Assembly: GCA_000696115.1 (NCBI GenBank) | Contig: JJOH01000009.1 | Location: 189,081 to 221,175, forward strand | Length of the DNA: 32,095 nucleotides | Direction of reading: 5' to 3' | DNA from: Streptomyces olindensis | GTDB lineage: Bacteria > Actinomycetota > Actinomycetes > Streptomycetales > Streptomycetaceae | Shown: in pieces, positions 1 to 7,522 of the stretch | Layout: the number at the start of each line of letters is the position of its first letter | Numbering within the stretch: position 1 is the first letter of the stretch | Translations under genes and position numbers: made by a program | Notes under the pieces: model-generated | Databases searched by the model: none | Told to the model about the DNA's origin: nothing | The model's input: the letters and a program-made list of their open reading frames with translations, nothing else

Positions 1-864
1 ATCCTCATCGAGGCGCTGCCCTGGCTGGTCCGGCACAACGGCAAGACGGTCGTCATCAAGTTCGGCGGCAACGCCATGATCGACGAGGACCTCAAGGCCG
101 CCTTCGCCCAGGACGTCGTCTTCCTGCACCACGCCGGCCTCAAGCCGGTCGTCGTGCACGGTGGCGGCCCGCAGATCAGCGCCGCCCTCGACCAGCACGG
201 CATCGTCAGCGAGTTCAAGGCGGGCCTCAGGGTGACCACCGAGGACGCCATGGGCGTCGTCCGGATGGTGCTGGCCGGCCAGGTGCAGCGCGAGCTGGTC
301 GGGCTGCTCAACCGGCACGGACCGCTCGCCGTCGGCCTGACGGGCGAGGACGCGCACACCATCACCGCCACCAAGCACCAGCCGGAGATCGACGGGGAAC
401 TCGTCGACATCGGCCGGGTCGGCGAGATCACCGCGATCGACACGGGCGCGATCGAGGCCCTGCTCGCCGACGGCCGCATCCCGGTCGTCTCCTCCATCGC
501 CCGCTCCCAGGACGACGGACATGTCTACAACGTCAATGCTGATACGGCGGCTGCGGCACTCGCTGCTGCACTGGGCGCCGAAACCCTCATGGTCCTCACG
601 GACGTCGAGGGACTCTACGAGGACTGGCCGAACAGCGACGAGGTGATCAGCCGCCTCACCGCCTCCGAGCTGGAGCGGCTGCTGCCGGACCTGTCGTCCG
701 GCATGGTGCCCAAGATGGAGGGCTGCCTGCACGCCGTGCGCAACGGCGTGACCACCGCCCGCGTCATCGACGGCCGGGTCCAGCACTCGATCCTGCTGGA
801 GATCTTCACCGACGAGGGGATCGGCACGATGGTCGTGCCGGACGAGAAGGGGGATACCGCATGA
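1..864 (+). CDS. argB: N-acetylglutamate kinase ArgB (5' end outside window)
   Basis: This cytoplasmic enzyme phosphorylates N-acetyl-L-glutamate with ATP, the second step of the acetylated arginine pathway. The frame is open from base 1, so the gene is cut by the window edge; 287 codons are visible, and the family is usually about 300 residues, so only some 15-25 are missing. Visible family features are the N-terminal [10 protein letters not shown] nucleotide-binding strand, the glycine-rich [10 protein letters not shown] loop, the substrate region [19 protein letters not shown] and the C-terminal [11 protein letters not shown] segment. An internal ATG at base 76 is not the real start, because the conserved KFGGNAM motif spans it. 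The stop overlaps the argD start as ATGA, so the two are translationally coupled. argC and argJ would be expected just upstream. Confidence 0.97.
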   Translation: MLIEALPWLVRHNGKTVVIKFGGNAMIDEDLKAAFAQDVVFLHHAGLKPVVVHGGGPQISAALDQHGIVSEFKAGLRVTTEDAMGVVRMVLAGQVQRELVGLLNRHGPLAVGLTGEDAHTITATKHQPEIDGELVDIGRVGEITAIDTGAIEALLADGRIPVVSSIARSQDDGHVYNVNADTAAAALAAALGAETLMVLTDVEGLYEDWPNSDEVISRLTASELERLLPDLSSGMVPKMEGCLHAVRNGVTTARVIDGRVQHSILLEIFTDEGIGTMVVPDEKGDTA

Positions 865-2060
865 CCGGCAACGCGGAACTCGGCGAGCGGTGGCAGGGCG
901 CGCTCATGAACAACTACGGCGCCCCGCTGCTGCCCCTCGTCCGCGGTGAGGGCACCACCGTGTGGGACGCCGACGGCACGCGGTACCTCGACTTCGTCGG
1001 CGGCATCGCGACCAACGCCCTCGGCCACGCCCACCCGGCGATCGTCGAGGCCGTCAGCACCCAGATCGGCACCCTCGGCCACATCTCCAACTTCTTCATG
1101 GCCGAGCCGACCGTCGCCCTCGCCGAGCGGCTGCTGCGGCTCTTCGGCCGGGACGGCAAGGTCTTCTTCTGCAACTCCGGCGCCGAGGCCAACGAGGCCG
1201 CCTTCAAGATCGGCCGGCTGACCGGCCGGACGCACATCGTGGCCACCGAGGGCGCCTTCCACGGCCGGACCATGGGCGCCCTGGCGCTGACCGGCCAGCC
1301 CGGCAAGCGGGAGCCGTTCCTGCCGCTGCCCGGTGACGTCACCCACGTGCCGTTCGGCGACGCGCAGGCCCTGGCCGCCGCGGTCACCGAGGAGACCGCG
1401 CTCGTCATCGTCGAGCCGATCCAGGGCGAGCTCGGCGTGGTCGTCCCGCCGGCCGGCTACCTGAAGGCCGCCCGGGCGATCACCGCCGCGAACGGGGCGC
1501 TCCTCGTCCTCGACGAGGTGCAGACCGGCATCGGCCGGACCGGGCACTGGTTCGAGTACCAGGCCCACGAGGGCGTGCTGCCCGACGTCGTCACCCTGGC
1601 CAAGCAGCTCGGCGGCGGCCTGCCGCTGGGCGCGACCGTCGCTTTCGGGCGGGCCGCGGAGCTGCTCCAGCCGGGCCAGCACGGGACGACGTTCGGCGGC
1701 AACCCCGTCGCCTGCGCCGCCGGGCTCGCTGTCCTCGACACCATCGAGAACGAGGGGTTGCTGGAGAACGTCAAGCGGCAGAGCGAGAGGTTGCGCGACG
1801 GAATCGAGGGCCTCGGCCACGAGTTGATCGATTTCGTCCGGGGTGCGGGTCTCCTGCTGGGTATCGTGCTCACCGAGCCGCTCGCGCCCCAGGTGCGCCA
1901 GGCGGCTCAGGAGGCCGGATTCCTGGTGAACGTGCCCGCCCCCGATGTCGTCCGGCTGATGCCGCCGCTGAACCTCCGCGACGACGAGGTGGACGCGTTC
2001 CTGGGCGCACTGCCCGGCATCCTCCAGGCAGCGAACGGGGACGGACGATCCGGGGAATGA
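861..2060 (+). CDS. argD: Acetylornithine aminotransferase ArgD
   Basis: PLP-dependent class III aminotransferase, 399 residues, converting N-acetylglutamate semialdehyde to N-acetylornithine with glutamate as amino donor. The cofactor-binding [15 protein letters not shown] segment, the [14 protein letters not shown] aspartate region, the Schiff-base lysine at about residue 248 in TLAKQLGGG, and the [15 protein letters not shown] phosphate-binding segment are all present. Length matches the family. The ATG overlaps the argB stop by four bases, and argR follows after seven bases, giving an argB-argD-argR transcription unit. Some family members also act as succinyldiaminopimelate or ornithine aminotransferases; the operon context makes the arginine role the clear choice. 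Confidence 0.97.
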   Translation: MTGNAELGERWQGALMNNYGAPLLPLVRGEGTTVWDADGTRYLDFVGGIATNALGHAHPAIVEAVSTQIGTLGHISNFFMAEPTVALAERLLRLFGRDGKVFFCNSGAEANEAAFKIGRLTGRTHIVATEGAFHGRTMGALALTGQPGKREPFLPLPGDVTHVPFGDAQALAAAVTEETALVIVEPIQGELGVVVPPAGYLKAARAITAANGALLVLDEVQTGIGRTGHWFEYQAHEGVLPDVVTLAKQLGGGLPLGATVAFGRAAELLQPGQHGTTFGGNPVACAAGLAVLDTIENEGLLENVKRQSERLRDGIEGLGHELIDFVRGAGLLLGIVLTEPLAPQVRQAAQEAGFLVNVPAPDVVRLMPPLNLRDDEVDAFLGALPGILQAANGDGRSGE

Positions 2061-2067
2061 GACGACG

Positions 2068-2613
2068 ATGAGCCAGGCGCAGGACCACGAGCAGCCGGGG
2101 GCGAACGGGCCCGCCGTGCCGCAGACCCGCACCGCACGCCACCGCCGGATCGTGGACATCCTCAACCGGCAGCCGGTGCGGTCGCAGAGCCAGCTGGCGA
2201 AGCTGCTCGCCGACGACGGGCTGAGCGTCACGCAGGCGACGCTCAGCCGGGACCTGGACGAGCTGAACGCGGTGAAGATCCGCAACACCGACGGCGACCT
2301 GATCTACGCGGTGCCGAGCGAGGGCGGTTTCCGCACGCCGCGGGCCCCGCTCGGCGGGTCGGCGAAGGAGGAGCGGATGCGGCGCCTCTCGCAGGAGCTG
2401 CTGATCTCCGCGGAGGCGTCGGCGAACCTCGTGGTCCTGCGCACGCCTCCGGGGGCGGCGCAGTTCCTGGCCTCGGCCATCGACCAGGCCGAACTGCACG
2501 ACATCCTGGGGACGATCGCCGGTGACGATACGTTGCTGCTGATCAGCAGGGAGCCGACGGGTGGGCAGGCGCTGGCCGACCATCTGCTGAGGCTGGCGCA
2601 GAACGGGCACTGA
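2068..2613 (+). CDS. argR: Arginine repressor ArgR
   Basis: Hexameric, arginine-responsive DNA-binding repressor of arginine biosynthesis, 181 residues. The N-terminal winged helix covers about residues 24-90 and carries the family pattern [20 protein letters not shown] followed by [12 protein letters not shown]. The C-terminal oligomerisation and arginine-binding domain (about 105-180) ends with [19 protein letters not shown], including the GD pair that contacts arginine. An extra N-terminal tail of about 20 Gln/Pro-rich residues is common in actinobacterial ArgR. It lies seven bases after argD, so expression follows the biosynthetic genes. A likely target inside this window is the argH promoter at 8610-8646. 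Confidence 0.96.
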   Translation: MSQAQDHEQPGANGPAVPQTRTARHRRIVDILNRQPVRSQSQLAKLLADDGLSVTQATLSRDLDELNAVKIRNTDGDLIYAVPSEGGFRTPRAPLGGSAKEERMRRLSQELLISAEASANLVVLRTPPGAAQFLASAIDQAELHDILGTIAGDDTLLLISREPTGGQALADHLLRLAQNGH

Positions 2614-2618
2614 GGTTC

Positions 2619-2675
2619 GTCCTTCGGGCGCGGGTGCGCTGTGGCCGTTCGCGCAAGTTCCGCGCCCCCGGGGGC
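2619..2675. repeat. Streptomyces-type intergenic repeat and convergent stem-loop, copy 1
   Basis: An 8-bp arm GGGCGCGG at 2626-2633 pairs with CCGCGCCC at 2660-2667, and inside it TGCGC (2635-2639) pairs with GCGCA. It lies between the convergent ends of argR and apbE and can act as a bidirectional terminator. Read on the minus strand it resembles the GGGGCGCGGGGAACTGCGCG-type element downstream of argH (10124) and the one at 22879, so it appears to belong to a dispersed family. Confidence 0.65.
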
Positions 2676-2678
2676 CGG

Positions 2679-3482
2679 TCACCCGAGCCGCGTGGCCAGG
2701 CCCCCCGTGCACCGCACCTCGTCACCGGCCGTGATCAGCAGCGCCTCCACGTCCGGCAGGGACTCCAGCCACTCCAGGCCCTCGCGGGAGCCCATCGCGA
2801 ACGCCGCCGTGGCCCAGCAGTCCGCCCAGGTCAGGCGAGGTGCCACCACCGTCACGGCGACCAGGTCCGTCACGGCCGAACGCCCGGTGCGCGGGTCGAC
2901 GATGTGCGTCCCCCGCTCGGCCGTACCGGACGTGGCCACGGAGAGCTCGTCCGTACCGGCCGCGGAGATGACCGCCGCCAGGCCGCCCGGACGCAACGGG
3001 TCCGAGACGCCGACCCGCCAGGGCCGCTGCCCTCCCGGCCTCCCGAGGAGCTGGACGTCGCCGCCGCCGTTGAGGTTCACCCCGCACACCCCGGGCACCT
3101 CCGCCAGCCGCCGTGCCGCCCGCTCGACGGCCCAGCCCTTCACGATGCCGGTCGGGTCGAGGCGGCCCTGGTACGACGTGCTGAACCAGCCGTCGCTCAG
3201 CCGTTCCGCCTCGGCGGCCAGCTCCAGCACCTCGGCGACCTCGGGATCGCACTCCCCGACGGTCAGCTCACCGCGCTGCAGACGGGAGACCTGGCTGTCC
3301 TCGCGGTACGTGCTGAACACCTCGTCGACCCGGTGCAGCCCGGCCACGACCTCGTCCAGGGCCGCGCGTACGGCGGCCGGTTCCCCGCCGCGGACGTCGA
3401 GGGAGAAGACGGTCCCCATCGTCTCCTCCGCATGACGTACCGCGGCGGGAGCCTGAGCGGAGTCGGCCACGGTGTCAGCCAC
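2679..3482 (-). CDS. apbE: FAD:protein FMN transferase ApbE
   Basis: Transfers FMN from FAD to a threonine in target proteins (covalent flavinylation), using Mg2+. The 267 residues contain the family landmarks in order: ETMGTVFSLDV near the N-terminus, DPTGIVKGWAVERA, NLNGGGDVQL, the THIVDPRTGRSA segment, and WADCWATAAFAMG with the metal-binding aspartate. The GTG start at 3482 overlaps the stop of the FMN-binding gene by eight bases; a second GTG at 3470 is possible. I see no signal peptide or lipobox, unlike many Gram-negative ApbE proteins, so it probably acts on the cytoplasmic side or before export. The obvious substrate is the adjacent triple FMN-binding protein, which carries three acceptor motifs. 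Confidence 0.93.
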   Translation of the reverse strand: MADTVADSAQAPAAVRHAEETMGTVFSLDVRGGEPAAVRAALDEVVAGLHRVDEVFSTYREDSQVSRLQRGELTVGECDPEVAEVLELAAEAERLSDGWFSTSYQGRLDPTGIVKGWAVERAARRLAEVPGVCGVNLNGGGDVQLLGRPGGQRPWRVGVSDPLRPGGLAAVISAAGTDELSVATSGTAERGTHIVDPRTGRSAVTDLVAVTVVAPRLTWADCWATAAFAMGSREGLEWLESLPDVEALLITAGDEVRCTGGLATRLG

Positions 3483-4542
3483 CGGCCTGGTCCAGCGCCG
3501 ACTGGAGGGACTGCTTGTAACCCGCGCTGGTGTAGGTGGCCCCGGAGACGGAGTCGATCTGAGCGTTCCCGGCCGCGACGGCGGCCTGGTTGAGGCGGGG
3601 GACGGAGCTGGAGGTGATCTGGTCGCTGCGGCCGCCCTTGGGGGCCTGGACGGCCTCGGCCTTGGTGATCTTCCCGCCCGTGACGGTCACCCGCACCTGG
3701 ACGGGGCCGTACTGCGTCTGCGCCACGCTGCCGGTGAGCGTCTGCGTCTGTGGCTGCGCCGCCTGACCACCGCCGGAGCCCGCGGCCTGCGACGAGCCGC
3801 CCCCGGCCGGGGCCTTGTCCAGGGCGGACTGGAGGGACTTCTTGTAGCCCGCGCTGGTGTACGTCGCCCCGGACACCGCGTCGATGTCCGCGCTCCCGGC
3901 CGCGACGGCGGCCTGGTTCAGGCGGGGGACGGAGCTGGAGGTGATCTGGTCGCTGCGGCCGCCCTTGGGGGCCTGGACCGCCTCGGCCTGGGTGATCTTC
4001 CCGCCGGCGACGGTGATACGGACCTGGACCGGGCCGTACTGCGTCTGCGCGATGTCGCCGGTCACGGTCTGGGCGCCGCCCGAACCCTGCGCGGCGCCGC
4101 CCGCGGCCCTGGCCTTGTCCAGGGCGGACTGGAGGGACTTCTTGTAGCCCGCGCTGGTGTACGTCGCCCCGGACACCGCGTCGATGTCCGCGCTCTGCGC
4201 GGCGACCGCCGCCTGGTTGAGGCGGGGCACGGAGCTGGCCGTGATCTGGTCGCTGCGGCCGCCCTTGGGGGCCTGGACCGCCTCGGCCTGGGTGATCTTG
4301 CCGTTGGCCATGGTCAGGCGGACCTGCACCGCGCCGTACTGCGTCTGCGCCGCGTCACCGGTGACCGCGCCGTTCACGCCGCCCTGCGGGGCCTGCCCGG
4401 CGGCCGCCGGCGGGACCTGGCCGCCCGCGGCCTGGGCGGCGCCCGGGTCGGAGGCCGGCTTCAGGGACAGCAGCAGCACGATCCCTGAGACGGTGGCTGC
4501 GCCGGCGAGCACGGCACGCCGGACGGGGTGAGACTTCCTCAT
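3475..4542 (-). CDS. Exported protein with three tandem FMN-binding domains
   Basis: The 355-residue protein has an N-terminal membrane or signal segment (about residues 8-27), a Pro/Ala/Gly-rich spacer, then three near-identical FMN-binding domains at about 60-143, 160-243 and 269-353. Each ends in the flavinylation motif (DAVSGATYTS twice, DSVSGATYTS once), with predicted acceptor threonines at about 127, 227 and 336. Domains are joined by Gly/Ser/Gln linkers. The start was set at ATG 4542 because a good ribosome site (AGGAG) precedes it and the signal segment follows at once; an in-frame extension to 4632 would run into the upstream reductase. Two to three covalent FMN groups would make it an electron carrier outside the cytoplasm between the upstream reductase and an unknown acceptor. 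The family assignment is firm; the physiological acceptor is not known. Confidence 0.92.
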   Translation of the reverse strand: MRKSHPVRRAVLAGAATVSGIVLLLSLKPASDPGAAQAAGGQVPPAAAGQAPQGGVNGAVTGDAAQTQYGAVQVRLTMANGKITQAEAVQAPKGGRSDQITASSVPRLNQAAVAAQSADIDAVSGATYTSAGYKKSLQSALDKARAAGGAAQGSGGAQTVTGDIAQTQYGPVQVRITVAGGKITQAEAVQAPKGGRSDQITSSSVPRLNQAAVAAGSADIDAVSGATYTSAGYKKSLQSALDKAPAGGGSSQAAGSGGGQAAQPQTQTLTGSVAQTQYGPVQVRVTVTGGKITKAEAVQAPKGGRSDQITSSSVPRLNQAAVAAGNAQIDSVSGATYTSAGYKQSLQSALDQAGG

Positions 4543-4582
4543 CGTTTCCCAAACTCCTGAAGGGCCGTTGGTGTCCCGTCGC

Positions 4583-5965
4583 TCACATCTCGAACGACTC
4601 GTGATGGATACGGCGGGCGGGGACTCCCGCACCGCGCAGTGCCTCGTAGACCGACTGCGCGAAGCCGGGCGGCCCGCACATGAAGACGTCGTGGTCGCCG
4701 ATGTCCGGGATCTTCCGCTGGAGGGACTCGGCGGAGATGTCGGGGCGTTCGCCGTCCGGGCTGTTGACCGCGTACATCAGCCGCGCGCCACGCTCGTCGG
4801 CGATCTTGGCGAGTTCGCCCCACAGGGCCAGGTCCTGGGTGCTGTTGGCCCGGTAGAGGAGCGTGATGTCACCCGACGCGCCCGGCAGCGTCTCGAACAG
4901 CGCCCGCATCGGGGTGATGCCGACACCGCCCGCGACGAGCAGCACCTTGCCGCGGCTGCGGCGCTGCGCGGTCATCGCGCCGTACGGGCCCTCCGCCCAC
5001 ACCCGGGTGCCGGGCGTCAGCTCGCGCAGCCGCTCGGTGTGGTCGCCGATCGCCTTGACGGTGATCCGCAGCATGTCCGGGCGGGGCGCCGCCGACAGGG
5101 AGTACGGGTGGGAGCTGAACCGCATGCCGGGCGCCATGAAGCGCCAGCGGAAGAAGTGCCCGGCCTCCGCGCCCATCCGGTGCAGCTTGCGCCCGCCGAT
5201 CAGCACGGACACGATGCCCGGGGTCTCCTCGATGACCGCCTCGACCCGCATGCGGTGCCGCAGGTTCAGCCGGATCGGGGTGAGGATCCGGTACCAGACC
5301 ACCAGCGCGGTCACCACGCCGTACAGCCCGTACCAGAAGGTCTTCGCGGTGGGCTCGACGGCGAACTCGTTGCCGGTCGTGATCTGGTGCCAGAACGTCA
5401 TGTACACCGAGGCGTACGTGAGCAGGTGCACGTGGTACCAGGTGTCGTACCCGATCAGGCGCCGGACACCGCCGATCGACAGGATCCCGATGAGGAACAG
5501 CAGACCGGTGCCGATGGCCGCCTTGCCCATGTCGGGCAGCTGGTTGACGGAGTTGATGGTCTGCTGGACGACGTCGCCGAGCCCCTTGCCCGCCTGGAGG
5601 GCGTAGCCCCACATGGTGAGGAAGACGTGGGCCAGGACCAGGCAGAGCGTGTAGCGGCCGGTCATGGCGTGCCAGCGGGCGACCCGGTCGGTGCCCACCC
5701 GGCGCTCCAACGCGGGGACCCGCGCCATCTGGAGCACCACCAGCGCCATCAGGTAGCCGGCGAGCAGACCGGTGATCCGGCCCGCGGCCAGGATCTTGCT
5801 CGTGGTGTCCGCGAGGGACGGTGTGTTGTCCCACCACAGCCACAGCACGGCCGCCGCACCCGCCCACAGGGCGATCAGCAGCGGTACGGCCGGGGAGCGG
5901 CGCGGGCGGATGCGGCGCATCGTCTGGCGGCGGGCGGCACGGCCGCCTGCGAGCGTGGTGGTCAC
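4583..5965 (-). CDS. Ferric-reductase-like transmembrane flavoprotein (NAD(P)H oxidoreductase)
   Basis: The 460-residue protein has an N-terminal membrane part of about six helices (residues 24-230), with candidate haem-ligand histidines in LCLVLAHVFLTMWG and YHVHLLTYASVYMTFWHQ. A cytoplasmic ferredoxin-reductase-like half follows: HPYSLSAAP for FAD, EGPYGAMT, VAGGVGITPMRALFE for the nicotinamide nucleotide, and the C-terminal MCGPPGF with terminal HHESFEM. It should move electrons from NAD(P)H through FAD and haem across the membrane. The GTG at 5965 was chosen because GGAGG sits four bases before it; ATG at 5920 is an alternative. It is the first gene of the unit reductase, FMN-binding protein, apbE, with 40 bases to the next start. 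True ferric reduction is not shown by sequence. Confidence 0.9.
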   Translation of the reverse strand: MTTTLAGGRAARRQTMRRIRPRRSPAVPLLIALWAGAAAVLWLWWDNTPSLADTTSKILAAGRITGLLAGYLMALVVLQMARVPALERRVGTDRVARWHAMTGRYTLCLVLAHVFLTMWGYALQAGKGLGDVVQQTINSVNQLPDMGKAAIGTGLLFLIGILSIGGVRRLIGYDTWYHVHLLTYASVYMTFWHQITTGNEFAVEPTAKTFWYGLYGVVTALVVWYRILTPIRLNLRHRMRVEAVIEETPGIVSVLIGGRKLHRMGAEAGHFFRWRFMAPGMRFSSHPYSLSAAPRPDMLRITVKAIGDHTERLRELTPGTRVWAEGPYGAMTAQRRSRGKVLLVAGGVGITPMRALFETLPGASGDITLLYRANSTQDLALWGELAKIADERGARLMYAVNSPDGERPDISAESLQRKIPDIGDHDVFMCGPPGFAQSVYEALRGAGVPARRIHHESFEM

Positions 5966-6092
5966 GGTTCCTCCGTGGGGACTTGACCCTTGGCCCACAG
6001 ATACGTGCCGGGACACGGGAGTGTTCAGTCGCTCACGGAGTCGTGCGGGGACAGCGGTGACCGTTGGTAACACTGGCCCGGCGACCGGCCCG

Positions 6093-6794
6093 TCACAGGC
6101 GGGTGAGGGCCGTGCTCCCGCTCTCGGTGCCCACGGCGATGTGCGGCCGCCGCGCCGGGTCGGCCCAGGTGAGGATCCGTCGCATGGCGTCCTTCGGCAC
6201 GGAGACGCAACCCGCCGTCGCCCCGCGCCCGTTGACATGGAGGAAGATGCCCGCGCCGCGCCCCCGCACGGGACGCTCGTAGTTGAAGCCGATGACGAGC
6301 GCGTGCGCGTACCGCTCGCCGTACGTGATCAGGTGCTCGGACTCGGCGGCCCGGCAGTCGGCCGCACGGGGCTCGCTCCAGCGGTTGTAGGAGCGGGAGT
6401 CGTTGTCCTGGCACCACCAGGAGTCCCGGTGCACCCGGCGGTACGGGTACGCCGTCCCGCGCGGCGCCGCCTCGATGCCGAAGGCGTACGGCAGGCCGTA
6501 CAGGCCCGTGGGCGTGGTGTTCGTGCCCTGCTCGCGGGAGGCGCCCGGGGCGAGTCCGTTCGCTCCGAAGCGGGCCGGTGCGGAACCGGTCCTCACCCAG
6601 CGCCCGCCGGTGCGGTCCCACCAGGTGACGGTGCCCGTCGTCGAACTCCTCCTCGGGGCCACCGCGGTGATCAGCTGGGTGCCGCCGCCGGTGTCCGCCA
6701 TCCGGGCCGGCAGCGGCGGCGGTGCGGGGACGGGCGGCCCGGCGCCGAGCACGACGAGGGAGCAGACGGCGAGGGCGACGGCACCGGGGCGCAT
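6093..6794 (-). CDS. Secreted L,D-transpeptidase-like (YkuD-type) protein
   Basis: The 233-residue product starts with a short signal segment (residues 5-25, Ala/Val/Leu-rich, followed by a Pro-rich stretch). The C-terminal part holds the catalytic pattern of the L,D-transpeptidase fold, GIFLHVNGRGATAGCVSVP, with the conserved histidine about 11 residues before the nucleophilic cysteine. Family members cross-link peptidoglycan or attach proteins to it, but this subgroup with an altered SHGC motif (TAGC) is poorly characterised. Its ATG lies three bases after the stop of the PNPOx-like gene, so the two are probably co-transcribed. About 127 bases separate it from the reductase gene; a weak TGAACA/TATCTG promoter may lie in that gap. 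Confidence 0.8.
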   Translation of the reverse strand: MRPGAVALAVCSLVVLGAGPPVPAPPPLPARMADTGGGTQLITAVAPRRSSTTGTVTWWDRTGGRWVRTGSAPARFGANGLAPGASREQGTNTTPTGLYGLPYAFGIEAAPRGTAYPYRRVHRDSWWCQDNDSRSYNRWSEPRAADCRAAESEHLITYGERYAHALVIGFNYERPVRGRGAGIFLHVNGRGATAGCVSVPKDAMRRILTWADPARRPHIAVGTESGSTALTRL

Positions 6795-6797
6795 GCC

Positions 6798-7385
6798 TCA
6801 GACGGTAGAGGGAGGCAGCGGCAACGGCAGCCCGGGCAGTCCGTCCAGGCTGCTGGCGATGTGCTCCTTCTTGGTGAAGTAGGCGTTGAGCGAGGCGTCG
6901 TCCTCGCGCGCGAACCGCTTCCCGTGCAGATCGCGATCCTGCTCGTACGCCATGAAGGGCACGGCGTAGCCGCAGGTGTCACGGACGAGTTCGGCGGTGA
7001 CGACGATGATCGCGCGCAGGCCGTGCTGCGTCGGGTCGATGTCCGGGAAGTGCGCGAGCAGTTCCCCGAAACGGGGGTCGTCGCGGAAGACCGGTTCACC
7101 CTTGCCGTGCACACGGACGATGTTCGGCGGGCCCTGGAAGGCGCACCACATCAGGGTGATCCGCTCGTTCTCCCGCAGGTGGGCGATGGTCTCGGCGTTG
7201 GAGCCGGCGAAGTCGAGGTAGGCCACACGGTGTTCGTCGAGCACCGTGAAGGAGCCCCTGAGGCCTTTGGGGGACAGGTTGATCGTGCCGTCGGCGGACA
7301 GCGGGGCGGTGGCAGTGAAGAAGACCGGCTGCGCCTCGATGAACGAGCGGAGCCGGCCTTCTATGCACTCATAAGTCTTTCCCAT
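6798..7385 (-). CDS. PNPOx-like flavin-binding family protein
   Basis: The 195-residue protein has the split-barrel fold signature of the pyridoxamine-5'-phosphate-oxidase-like superfamily: FFTATAPLSADGTINLSPKG near the N-terminus (about 22-41), VAYLDFAGSNAETIAHLRENERITLMWCAF, and VRVHGKGEPVF. Members bind FMN or F420 and act as small redox enzymes or haem-utilisation proteins; the specific substrate cannot be read from sequence. The ATG at 7385 has no ribosome-binding site and lies eight bases after a near-consensus -10 box, so the mRNA is probably leaderless. The gene start is enclosed by a 13-bp inverted repeat and a 10-bp direct repeat that look like operator sites. The next gene, an L,D-transpeptidase-like protein, starts three bases after its stop. 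Confidence 0.85.
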   Translation of the reverse strand: MGKTYECIEGRLRSFIEAQPVFFTATAPLSADGTINLSPKGLRGSFTVLDEHRVAYLDFAGSNAETIAHLRENERITLMWCAFQGPPNIVRVHGKGEPVFRDDPRFGELLAHFPDIDPTQHGLRAIIVVTAELVRDTCGYAVPFMAYEQDRDLHGKRFAREDDASLNAYFTKKEHIASSLDGLPGLPLPLPPSTV

Positions 7386-7407
7386 GTCTAACGATTATGA
7401 GTGCATA
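7362..7407. repeat. 13-bp perfect inverted repeat spanning a gene start
   Basis: TATGCACTCATAA at 7362-7374 is perfectly complementary in reverse to TTATGAGTGCATA at 7395-7407, with a 20-bp spacer. Each arm also contains its own small palindrome (TATG/CATA). One arm lies inside the coding sequence of the PNPOx-like gene (codons Tyr-Glu-Cys-Ile), the other overlaps its -10 region. It is a strong candidate operator. Confidence 0.8.
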
Positions 7408-7422
7408 TCCTTCGCCTGTCTA
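7394..7422 (-). promoter_or_regulatory. Leaderless sigma-70-type promoter of the PNPOx-like gene
   Basis: On the minus strand TAGACA (7422-7417) and CATAAT (7399-7394) are separated by exactly 17 bp, and the ATG at 7385 follows eight bases after the -10 box. A 10-bp direct repeat TCGTTAGACA occurs at 7426-7417 (covering the -35) and 7394-7385 (covering the transcription start and ATG), 32 bp apart, which suggests cooperative repressor binding. Confidence 0.7.
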
Positions 7423-7522
7423 ACGAATTGCGGGCTCCGGTCACCTCTGCCGGATCCCGCGGGCGCCTGCCCGTGGCCGCCCCGGCCGGCGCTCACACGG
7501 GACGGCCACAGCGCCTGTCACC

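Noticed and set aside
615..2288. 557-codon minus-strand open frame antisense to argB-argD-argR
   Set aside because: Shadow of GC3-biased plus-strand genes; it is low complexity (Gly/Val/Arg/Glu/Leu) and has no family motif.
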